Under the pieces are notes generated by a model. That model worked only from the letters and a program-made list of their open reading frames with translations. It made no database searches and had not been told where the DNA came from. 64,000 nucleotides of DNA from CAWGYT01 sp963826795 (GTDB lineage: Bacteria; Planctomycetota; Planctomycetia; Pirellulales; Pirellulaceae), in NCBI GenBank assembly GCA_963826795.1, contig CAWGYT010000022.1:62001-126000 (forward strand), read 5' to 3'. Both the position numbers and the translations under genes were made by a program. This document shows positions 47,355 to 56,097 of this stretch, piece after piece (the first letter of the stretch is position 1; every line of letters begins with the position of its first letter).

Positions 47355-47987
47355 ATGGAACTGGAACATCAGCGAAATCTTGTCCAGCAAGCAATCGCGG
47401 GCGATCCCCAGGCGCTCGAACAGCTGCTGCTCCTGCATTGCGACACCGTGGCGGAGCACATCCGCCCAAAGCTGGCGGGCCCGCTGCAGTCGCTGGTGAG
47501 CGTCGATGACATTTTGCAGGAAACGTTTTTTCGAGCCTTCCAACAGATCCAGCGGTTCGAACCCAAATCCGATCACTCGTTTCTGGCCTGGCTGAAGACG
47601 ATTGCCGAAAGTCGAATCGTGGATGCGATCAAGCATCAAAAACGGCGCAAGCGGGGGGGCGATATGCGGCGCGTCGAGCAGCCGCAGGATCAGTTTCAGA
47701 CGTCCGTCATCGACCTGATGGGCGTCCTGGCCGACGGCGACGGGGCAACTCCCAGCCAGATTGTGGCGACTGACGAGGCAGTGCGGGCGATGCAGGTCGC
47801 GATTGCCTCGCTGCCGATCGAGCAGCGTGATGCCATTCTGTTGCGGTACTTTCGCCACCAGAGCCTGGAAGAAGCCGCCGCCGAGTTGGACCGTTCGCCC
47901 GAGGCAATCCGCGGCCTGCTGCGGCGTGCGAAGCAGGCCCTTCGGCGGCACATGCAGCGGACATCCATCTGGTTCAGCAAGCGTTAG
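47355..47987 (+). CDS. Sigma-70 family RNA polymerase sigma factor (ECF-like)
   Basis: The 210-residue protein has an ECF-type layout: region 2 with VDDILQETFFRAFQQIQRFEP and FLAWLKTIAESRIVDAIKHQ, a linker of about 45 residues, and region 4 with LPIEQRDAILLRYFRHQSLEEAAAEL and the helix-turn-helix SPEAIRGLLRRAKQALRRHM. ATG 47355 is preferred because LEHQRNLVQQAIAGDPQALEQL then forms the usual first helix; the frame is open upstream without protein character. The next gene, an exported dockerin-like protein, starts 21 bases downstream, and a kinase-WD40 gene follows. No anti-sigma factor gene was recognised, so regulation through the neighbouring kinase is conceivable. This is inference from position. 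Confidence 0.9.
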   Translation: MELEHQRNLVQQAIAGDPQALEQLLLLHCDTVAEHIRPKLAGPLQSLVSVDDILQETFFRAFQQIQRFEPKSDHSFLAWLKTIAESRIVDAIKHQKRRKRGGDMRRVEQPQDQFQTSVIDLMGVLADGDGATPSQIVATDEAVRAMQVAIASLPIEQRDAILLRYFRHQSLEEAAAELDRSPEAIRGLLRRAKQALRRHMQRTSIWFSKR

Positions 47988-48008
47988 TTTGCGAGAGAGG
48001 ACTCACCC

Positions 48009-49397
48009 ATGTTACGAATTCGACTGATCGGGCTGCTGTGGGGCGCGATCTGCTGGCCGGCAATGGCGCACGCGTCCAATTACGGATTTAGTATTAACGT
48101 CAACTTCGCGGCCGACGGCCAACGCATTACGGGCCCCGCGGGCCTGTTCAGCGAACGCATCTGGAACGGTTTCGACGAGCCCTCGTCCGATCAGCAGCCG
48201 CTCGATATTGATTCCTTCGGGCAGCTGTCGCGCTCCGCAGCCACCGTGCGCTGGGATTCGCGGGGCGTCGAGATCTTGGATAGCGTGAAGCCACGCAATC
48301 CCAATGACGGGATCATGATGCGCGGCTTTCTCGACTCGCCGACATCCATCGTGCTCGAGAATCTCGACCTCGTCGTACCGTCAGAGCAGTCGTTGAGCTA
48401 CGCGTTGCTGATTTACACGGCGGGAGGCCGTCCCGGTGAATTGGGACAGTTCATCGTCAACGGAATCTCACGCGACCATCGCGACAGCGGCGTGTTTGAC
48501 GGAGCATTCCGCACCGGCATCGACGGCAACGTCGTCATTTTCGAAGACCTGACCGCCCCGCAGCTGGAGATCAAGACCGATGGATTCGGGGCGATGAACG
48601 CGATTTCCTTGATGTACTGCCGCTCAGGTGACTTCAATGGTGACGGACAGGTCGACGTGTCCGATCTGGATGAGCTGAGCGAAGCCCTGAAGCAGACTCC
48701 GCCGGACATCAAGTTCGACGTGAATCTGGATTTACAGGTGACGTTCGCCGATGTCCTGGCGTGGATCAAGTGGAGCAAGGGAACCTGTATTGGCGATGTC
48801 AATCTGGACGGCGTGTTCGATAGCACGGATCTGATCCAGCTGTTCCAGCAGGGCATCTACGAAAGTGACGAGACGGCCACCTGGACGTCGGGCGATTGGA
48901 ACGGCGACGGCAAATTCGATAGCTCGGATCTGCTGGCCGCGTTTCAGGAAGGCTGTTACGAAGCCGAGGGCCGGTTCGCCAACGGCGAGGCTGACAGCGC
49001 GCCATCTTCCGCTTGGCTCACGGTTCCCGAACCCGCGGTCCCGGCGCTGCTGTGGTGCTTCCTTCCGGTGTGGCTCCGCCGGGCCGCAAGGAACTCGCGC
49101 ATTTTCAACGTACAGCATGATCCGAACGGCTTGGATTCGAAATCCGGGGGAAGGTGCGTGGCAGGCGAGAGGCGATTCGTTCAAAATGGAACGAGACCAA
49201 GTTCGCCGCGAGTCGCAGCCGGGGCCTCGGAAGATGAGTCGACGGGAGCACGACGAGGAAGATCGAAGGACGCAGATCCGCGAGATCGTGGCGGAATACG
49301 TGCATCGTCACTCGCGTGGCGACCGCGTCAGCCACCAGGAAATTCTGAGCCGGCACCCCGAGTTGATGCCCGAGCTGGAGGAAGAGCTAACGCGTGA
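48009..49397 (+). CDS. Exported protein with dockerin-like repeats and VPEP sorting-like signal
   Basis: A signal peptide (IGLLWGAICWPAMAHA) leads into an unassigned beta-rich domain of about 180 residues. Dockerin-like calcium loops follow (GDFNGDGQVDVSDLDEL; GDVNLDGVFDSTDLIQLFQQG; GDWNGDGKFDSSDLLAAFQEG). Then comes VPEPAVPALLWCFLPVWLRRAAR, which fits a PEP-CTERM-type signal (VPEP, hydrophobic span, basic end). A mature protein would be expected to end near 49110. The frame instead continues for about 95 low-complexity residues and overlaps the kinase start by some 210 bases. A small indel near 49090 would end the protein in ELAHFQRTA with TGA at about 49121, so the annotated end is doubtful. 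It follows the sigma factor gene by 21 bases and is probably cell-surface bound. Confidence 0.75.
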   Translation: MLRIRLIGLLWGAICWPAMAHASNYGFSINVNFAADGQRITGPAGLFSERIWNGFDEPSSDQQPLDIDSFGQLSRSAATVRWDSRGVEILDSVKPRNPNDGIMMRGFLDSPTSIVLENLDLVVPSEQSLSYALLIYTAGGRPGELGQFIVNGISRDHRDSGVFDGAFRTGIDGNVVIFEDLTAPQLEIKTDGFGAMNAISLMYCRSGDFNGDGQVDVSDLDELSEALKQTPPDIKFDVNLDLQVTFADVLAWIKWSKGTCIGDVNLDGVFDSTDLIQLFQQGIYESDETATWTSGDWNGDGKFDSSDLLAAFQEGCYEAEGRFANGEADSAPSSAWLTVPEPAVPALLWCFLPVWLRRAARNSRIFNVQHDPNGLDSKSGGRCVAGERRFVQNGTRPSSPRVAAGASEDESTGARRGRSKDADPRDRGGIRASSLAWRPRQPPGNSEPAPRVDARAGGRANA

Positions 49398-52300
49398 GCG
49401 GCTGGTGGGGCGGGCCCGAAGGCACTTCGAACGTGCTCAGCAATCTCCCCTCGAATCGACGCAAGATGCCGACCACGATTCGCAAGATACCGCCCGTCTG
49501 ACGGTTCGCTGCCCCCATTGTGCCAACTCGGTCGAGATCCTGGCCGATGTGCCCTGGGCGGACATCACCTGCGTGGCTTGCGGCCAGGTCTTCAGTCTGG
49601 TTTCGGATCGGCGTCCCACGCGAGATGCGCCGACGTTGAAGCGGATCGCGCATTTCGAATTGATCGAGCGGCTAGGTGTGGGCGGGTTCGGCACGGTTTG
49701 GAAAGCCCGCGATACGATTCTTGATCGTACCGTCGCACTCAAGCTTCCCCGGCGCGGTCAATTGTCGGAAGTGGAAATCGACAAGTTTCTGCGCGAGGCT
49801 CGGGCCGCAGCTCAGCTGCATCATCCCAACATCGTCTCGGTGCACGAAGTGGGCCGCACCGACGAAACGGTCTACATCGTCAGCGACCTCGTCCGCGGCG
49901 TCTCGCTGTCGGATTGGATGGCCATCCGCTCGCCCACGCCCCGCGAGTCGGCGCGGCTTTGCTTCCGACTGGCCGACACACTGGAACACGCCCACTCCCT
50001 GGGCATTGTGCACCGCGACATCAAGCCGGGCAACATCATGGTGGATGCCGACGACGAGCTCCACATCATGGACTTCGGGCTCGCCAAACGAGACGCCGGC
50101 GAGATCACGATGACGATCGAGGGCCAGGTGTTGGGAACGCCGGCCTATATGGCGCCGGAACAGGCCCTCGGTCAGGCCCACGCCAGCAGCCCGCGCGGAC
50201 GTCTATTCGCTGGGCGTGGTGATGTACGAACTGCTGACGGGCGAGTTGCCGTTTCGCGGCAATCCAAGCATGTTGATGCATCAAGTCATCCACGACGAAC
50301 CGCCGGGTCCACGCACCCTGAACCACCACATCCCGGTCGATCTGGAGACCGTCTGCCTCCGCTGTCTCGAAAAAGACCCGCTGCGACGATTCGCTTCGGC
50401 GGGCGAACTGGCGGATGAGCTAAGCCGCTTCCTCAACGGCGAACCGGTTCTGTCCCGACCGCTGGGTTCGGTCGGTCGCGCGTGGCGCTGGGTCCGCCGC
50501 CACACGACAATCGCAGGCCTGGTCGCAACCCTTCTGCTGGCGCTGGTCATCGGCTCGTCCGTCTCCACCTACTTCGCCTTGCGCCGGCCGGCTTTCAGCG
50601 CCAGGCCGAAGGATTCCGCCGCGAGGCGCGGCAAAAGGAGAGCGAGATCCTCGAGAAGGAATCGCAGCTAACCGACACGAAACTCAAGTCGCGGGATTTA
50701 GCCGTCGAAGCTTCTTCCTTTTTCGCCGTCGGAACCGCGCTGATGCGCCGGCCGTTCAGCCGCCAACTGCAAACCGCCGCCCCGCTGGTTTTTCGATCGC
50801 CCGACGACGCCTTGGCGCTGCTGGAGGACGAGCAGCGATGTCCGGCGAACCTGCGCGATTTCACGTGGCGCTTCCTACATCGACACGCGCTGTTCCCACA
50901 GCAACTCATTCCGGTCCACTCGAAGGTATCGGCGATCCAATTCGACGCCGATGGCCAATCGCTGGCCATGATCGATCCGACCGGACATTGGTCCGTCTGG
51001 CGGCAGGACGAATCCAAGCATTGGCGGCACGAGCGAGAGGGGGCTCTCGCGACGTTGGCGGTCCGAGCCAATCAACGGACCGATGGAGACACGTCCGCCT
51101 TCGCGTTTCGCCCAAGCGATCTGGCCGTGGTCGAGGCGGTGGGGAAACAACTGATGCTCCATCCAATGCCCGGGTCCACAGCGACCGACTTCTTGCCCGA
51201 CCTGTCGTTGCCCGGTCACGTCCGCTGCTTGCGGTTCGACGCCAGCAGTCGCTACCTGGTTTGCATCTGCGAGGATGACAACCCGCCTGATGACGCGAGG
51301 TTTCTGCGCGTGCTGATCGACCTGAACGTGCCACAAATTATCGCCAGCGACGAGCTTGGGGCCGATGCCGTGGTCAGCATCGATTTTGTGGTTGAGCCGG
51401 ATTCCCCGGACGGGCCCCCCGCCACGCTACTTTGCCGCGCGAGGGGACAGCTGCAGCAGTGGCCCTTGGCACCCGCGCACCGCCGGCAGCTCAGTCTCAG
51501 CACATCCGACGCGGCGACGGCCGTTGCCACATGTCAAGCTCGCCAGGCCATCGCCTGCGGCGAAACGATTCGCCTGTTCGACGACAACCAGCCGCCAATC
51601 GACCTGCGTTTGTTGGACGGTCGGGCGGAACATCTGGCGTTCTCGCCCACAGGCTCCCAGTTGGCGGCGATGAACGATCGCGGGATCCTTCAGATATGGC
51701 AACTCGAGACGCAGCGAGCGGACTGGTCGGCATTCGTCGACGGCGGCCAATGTCTGCAGTTTTCACACGACGCGCAGCTGGTCGCGTTGGCCAACGCTCA
51801 GGCAATCCGGTTGTTCGAAAGCGAGACGGGCCAGGAATCGGAGCCGATCATCGTCAACGGCAAGCTCGTTGACCTCGGCTGGGCCTCCACCTCTTCCCGC
51901 TTGGCGTTTGTCCAAGAGGATGGATCGGCGCACGTGATTGACCTCTCGCCGCGAAGGCTGCAGTTGGACGTGGTTCCGACGGGGCACTACACGACGGTTC
52001 GCTTCGGCTCGGACGAAGAACTCTATCTGGGTACCGACGAAGGCGACCTGATTCGCTGGAGTATCGCCACGCGGCAGCCCCAGCGGGTCGCTCGCTTCGA
52101 ACAACCCATCGAAGCGATCGCCGTGTGCCGAGCTTCTCCCGGCTTCGTGGCCGTTGCGTCCGGAAATCGGTTGCACGCCATTCGTCCGGACGGAACGACC
52201 GTCGCGATGGACGCCCACCAGGCGACGGTGAAGCGGATCACGATCTCGCGCAGCGGTGAGAGTGTTTTTTCACTCTCCACCGACCGAGCGCTCGTTCGCT

Positions 52301-53547
52301 CACGACCGAATTGGAGTACCGGTCGGATCCAATCCGCGCCGCTCGATGCCCGTCCCGCGCTGACGACCACGGCGGAGATCTCCCCCGACGGACAAACGTT
52401 CCTGACACTCGGCTCAGACGAGATCCAACTCTGGGATGGCCGCGACGGCTCGTTCCGAGCGCGCGTCGCTGCCGGCGGAACCGTTCGCGTCGCGCGGTTT
52501 GCGCCCAGGCCGTTTGAGGGAACGTATCGGCTGGCAATCTATCGGGATGACGGACGTTTAGAAATGTGGGCGGGTGATCCCAGTCCGACGCAGAGCACCG
52601 CCTACCTCGGCGGCGTCACTCGTGACTTAGTCTGGCTGAAGGACCCGACCCGACTGCTGGCGATTGGCGATGCCGCGCAACTCGTGCTGATGGAGCCCAA
52701 CGACCCGGAGGATCGCCGCACCGTGCGGGTCGCCAGCCCGCTGCGCCGGGCCTTCGTGTTGGGCGGGTCGCCAACGCGCGTGATCACGCTCCCCTGGGAC
52801 GGACCGGCCCTGATCCATGTCGTGAGAACTCAAGAAATCGACCTGGCATTCGAATCCACCACGACCGCACCACCGGAAGCCCGTCTGGAACTCGTCGCCG
52901 CCACCGCCGGCGGCGTCGTGTGGGCACTCGATCCGGATCTCGATGCGCTGTATCGCCTAAATCCGGCCAACTGGAACTGGGAGCCCGTCCCAGCGCCACC
53001 CCTGGGCAACGCCACGGCCCTGGCGGCCGAGGCGAACCGCATTTGGATCGGCACGGACGGCGGCGAGATCCTATTGCTGACCGAAAGCGACTCCGTCTGG
53101 AAGCGACAACAACGTGTCACTGGCCATCAGGGCCGCATCCTGGCGCTGCAACCGCTCCCTCAAGGCGGCGTGGCCAGCATCGGTGAAGACGAACGCTGCG
53201 CCGTGTGGGAGACCAAGCTGCAGACGCCGCTCGCCGAGGCAACCCAAGCAGGCCTAACGCACGTGGCCGTCGATCCGGAGGGAACTTGTTTCGCCCTGGC
53301 GAGCGGCAACGAAATCCAACTGTGGAGGTTAGATCAAGGCGAATTCCGCCGGGACGGCCAACCGCTGGCGGACCACACGGGGCGAATCGTACACCTGAGC
53401 TTTTCGCCCGACGGCAAGCAACTCGTCACGACCGCCGCCGATCGCGCCCTCAAATTCTGGGCGGTCAACCGCAACACCCACGCCTCCGAAGGGCAGCGCG
53501 ACGCCAAACGCGAGGGCGAGGCTCCTGCCGAGCCGCTCGACCGGTGA
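49186..53547 (+). CDS. Membrane Ser/Thr protein kinase with zinc ribbon and WD40-type sensor half, two apparent frameshifts
   Basis: About 1,450 residues joined over three frames. The N-terminal part has a helical region (REIVAEYVHRHSRGDRVSHQ) and a zinc ribbon (VRCPHCANSVEI...ITCVACGQVF). The kinase domain contains LGVGGFGTVWKARD, VALKLP, VHRDIKPGNIMVD, IMDFGLAKRD and GTPAYMAPEQA, so it should be active. A membrane helix (IAGLVATLLLALVIGSSVSTYFAL) and a coiled coil (RREARQKESEILEKESQL) precede about 900 residues of beta-propeller repeats (LRFDASSRYLVCICED, LAFSPTGSQLAAMNDRGILQIWQL, HLSFSPDGKQLVTTAADRALKFWAV). Breaks lie near 50195 and 50600. ATG 49186 and 49234 are both possible starts. The layout implies an extracytoplasmic propeller sensor or scaffold. 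Confidence 0.88.
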
Positions 53548-53975
53548 CGCCTCCCTCACCCGCCACTCGGACGGCCACCTCTTCGATTCGCGGGAGAGGT
53601 GACACATGGTTGTCCCTTCTCCCCAACGCGGGAGAAGGTGGCCGCAGGCCGGATGAGGGGCCCGCCGACAGGCCACTCATGCAAACCCTCACCCGCCGCT
53701 TCGCGGCGACCTCTCCCGGCCACGGGAGAGGTGACCACGTCTCAGAGGTGACCACCTCTGTGTCCCTGTCCCTTCTCCCCGTGCGGGAGAAGGTGGCCGA
53801 AGGCCGGATGAGGGGCGGGGCCCGCCGACAGGCCACTCATGCAAACCCTCACCCGCCGCTTCGCGGCGACCTCTCCCGGCCACGGGAGAGGTGACCACCT
53901 CTGTCTCGCTGTCCCTTCTCCCCGTGCGGGAGAAGGTGGCCGAAGGCCGGATGAGGGGGGCCCGCCGCCCCGCCC
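53548..53975. repeat. REP-like repeat cluster, reverse orientation of the 34 kb family
   Basis: The cluster contains three GTCCCTTCTCCC...GGAGAAGGTGG units (about 53612, 53770 and 53910), each followed by a CCGGATGAGGGG end. Two copies of a roughly 58-base CAAACCCTCACCCGCCGC unit with the hairpin CCTCTCCCGGCCACGGGAGAGG lie at 53682 and 53840. These are the complement of the 34 kb units. It fills the gap after the kinase gene, opposite the convergent small secreted protein. Confidence 0.88.
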
Positions 53976-54045
53976 GGCTCAACGCCAACGGGCAGAAGAC
54001 GACGTGGGGATCGTCTGGCTTGCGGGGGACTGCGGTGACGGGCCG

Positions 54046-54540
54046 CTACGGAAAGAGCTTCGGCAAGGGAGGTGATGCCGGCGTGGGCAGGCTCGGGCCG
54101 AGCTTACTGCCTCCAAAGTTGTAGAACTGGTTGAAGTAGGGATTCAGGTTGTTCACCGGTAGATGACCTGCGCTCACCGGCGGAGTCATCACGGTTGGTC
54201 CGACCATCTGTGGTGCACTCAGCGGATTGCCGCTCAAATTAGCGCGACGCTCCTGTTCGGGCCTCACGTAGCGATAGTAGTTGTTGAGATTGTCGGGCCG
54301 CGTAATGCGTGTCAGGCTGAGATAGGGGCTGACCGACGGTCGATGGTAGAAATATCGATTGTAGGTGTAGTTTCGGACATTCGCCATCGGCTTGTAGTTT
54401 TGCTTCAGCTCTTGGTTGTAGTACGAGGTGTACGACTGCGGTTGGCCGTAAACATGCGTGGAGGGATAGGGATTGACCTGGGCGTAGACCGGGACGGCCG
54501 AGAGGACGATCCAGACGCTCATGACGGTTGCGGCTCGCAT
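54046..54540 (-). CDS. Small secreted Tyr/Asn/Pro-rich protein
   Basis: I do not recognise this 164-residue protein. It has a clear signal peptide (MRAATVMSVWIVLSAVPVYA), then a low-complexity mature part rich in Tyr, Asn, Pro and Ser (TSYYNQELKQNYKPMANVRN, YTYNRYFYHRPSVSPYLSL, NNLNPYFNQFYNFGG) and no cysteine. Such a composition suggests an extended or envelope-associated protein. ATG 54540 gives a normal signal peptide; the frame is open ten codons further, overlapping the stop of the upstream deacetylase gene. It probably lies in one operon with that gene, whose stop is at 54567. The 3' end faces the REP-like cluster. Confidence 0.68.
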   Translation of the reverse strand: MRAATVMSVWIVLSAVPVYAQVNPYPSTHVYGQPQSYTSYYNQELKQNYKPMANVRNYTYNRYFYHRPSVSPYLSLTRITRPDNLNNYYRYVRPEQERRANLSGNPLSAPQMVGPTVMTPPVSAGHLPVNNLNPYFNQFYNFGGSKLGPSLPTPASPPLPKLFP

Positions 54541-54566
54541 GGTTTTCCTCCCGCTTCGCATCGGGC

Positions 54567-55646
54567 TCAAGGGCCCTGGGATTCTTCAGAGAGCTGCTGC
54601 AAAACCCCTTCAAAACTCGCCGTCCCCTCTTGTTCCCCCTCTTGTTCCCCGTCGGCTGACTCGAGGCTCTTGGCCGGATCTTCGTCGACAAGCTCACCCG
54701 CGGCCTCGAACCGCTGCATGATCTTTCGCCAGTCGGTGACGACGATGCGTTGTTCCGACAGGGTCCGGCGTACCTTTTCGTCGGCTAACGCCTGGTTGGC
54801 CCAGACGCGCTGTTGCCAGGCGGGAGTCAGTCGCTTCAGGCCTTCACTTTCGACCGCCGGATGGGAAATGATCTCCGTCAACCCGGGCCGCAACATGGTC
54901 AGCATCTGGCAGAGATAGTCTCGCGTTTCCTCGTACGTGTTGCCGACCGGAACGACCTGAATGTCGTCCAGCTTCGGGAGCGGATAGTCGCTAATGGCCC
55001 GTACCATTTGCTCATCCACCGGGAAACCCTGACGTTGAAACCGCGCGATCAACTCGGGTGTCAATTCGACCACCGGGACCGGCAACCAGTATTTCTGCGA
55101 CGCGCTCAACAACACGGCGGCGAGATCCGGGCGGCAAAACGCCGTTCCGTGAAAACCTGTCATATGCGTCAGCGACAGCCCCATCGCGCGGGCTCGAATG
55201 ATCTGGGCATCCAACTCGCGCTTGAAATCCTCGGGATCCGTGGCGACCGCCATCTGGACGACGGTGTGCCACGGATAGCCGTCCGCATCCACCAACGTTG
55301 TCGGGCCTTGCTCGGAAGACAGCAGACGCCAGTGAATCGCCTCGTAGGGATTCGTGACCGCGATGCTGATCCCCACGTCGTGATTCGGATTCGCGCGACA
55401 CCATTTGGCGAAGTCCTCCGACCACGGTGCCGGGACGACGACGTCGACCGAACTGACCAGCCCGGCTTCCAGTAGTTTCGTACCCGCGTCGTTCATTTCC
55501 CAGGACAAGCCCATTTCGCGGGCGCTGAGCACCACCACTCGCTGATCCGGCGCGTACCCGAGCTTTACCGACCACGACTGCCCTTGCGCGTTCGCCAGCG
55601 GCGCGAGCAGCAGGCTGAAAACCAGGGAGAATACAAATCGCTTCAT
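54567..55646 (-). CDS. Secreted ChbG/YdjC-like carbohydrate deacetylase
   Basis: The 359-residue protein has a signal peptide (FVFSLVFSLLLAPLANA). The ChbG/YdjC plan follows: MGLSWEMNDAGTKLLEAGLVSSVDVVVPAPW (normally a DDxG-type metal site, here with MND), DVGISIAVTNPYEAIHW where DxGxHLxL is usual, LTHMTGFHGTAFCRPDLAAVL with the metal-binding His, and LRPGLTEIISHPAVESEGLK with a further His. The family removes N-acetyl groups from chito-oligosaccharides or related sugars. Some metal positions deviate (Asn for Asp, Ile-Ala for His-Leu), so activity is uncertain. The C-terminus is Glu/Gln-rich. ATG 55646 is chosen at the signal peptide. It is followed closely by the small secreted protein gene. 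Confidence 0.75.
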   Translation of the reverse strand: MKRFVFSLVFSLLLAPLANAQGQSWSVKLGYAPDQRVVVLSAREMGLSWEMNDAGTKLLEAGLVSSVDVVVPAPWSEDFAKWCRANPNHDVGISIAVTNPYEAIHWRLLSSEQGPTTLVDADGYPWHTVVQMAVATDPEDFKRELDAQIIRARAMGLSLTHMTGFHGTAFCRPDLAAVLLSASQKYWLPVPVVELTPELIARFQRQGFPVDEQMVRAISDYPLPKLDDIQVVPVGNTYEETRDYLCQMLTMLRPGLTEIISHPAVESEGLKRLTPAWQQRVWANQALADEKVRRTLSEQRIVVTDWRKIMQRFEAAGELVDEDPAKSLESADGEQEGEQEGTASFEGVLQQLSEESQGP

Positions 55647-56097
55647 TTTATTGGCTCCAACACGATGGCTCATCCGGTGATTCTCTCAGTGATTGGCTTG
55701 ACAGGCACCCCTGTATTCGCGAACCGACTTCGCAAAGCGACGCGTCGCATCACCAATCATAGACCGATATTGCCGGCAAGTGAACGTCTCACGTCCGTCC
55801 TGGGCGAATTGCAGGCTGCGCGCTGGGGCCCCGTTCATGCGGTTTCGCACACCGCCACGGCATCGCCAGGGCACCGGCAGCGTGCCGATTCGTCAGGTTT
55901 CTGAACTTTTCGCGAAACCAACCCGCCCGGTCTCCGCGGGTTTGGCGTTGAGCCCCTGAGAGAGCCGCGGGCCACCTGCCAGCCGTTCTTCCCCGCGTGC
56001 CGGAAAGAAGTTCAGGCCCCTCACGCGGTCTCGCATGACGTGGCTGAGGCACGTGCCCGGCCGTCGCGAAACAACCTCAATTTTTGGGAGATCGATT
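55647..56097. other. Divergent intergenic region upstream of the GEVED protein
   Basis: About 450 bases between divergent genes. GGGAGA at about 56086-56091 lies shortly upstream of ATG 56098 and is its likely ribosome binding site. I see no coding frame, repeat or strong hairpin. Confidence 0.5.
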
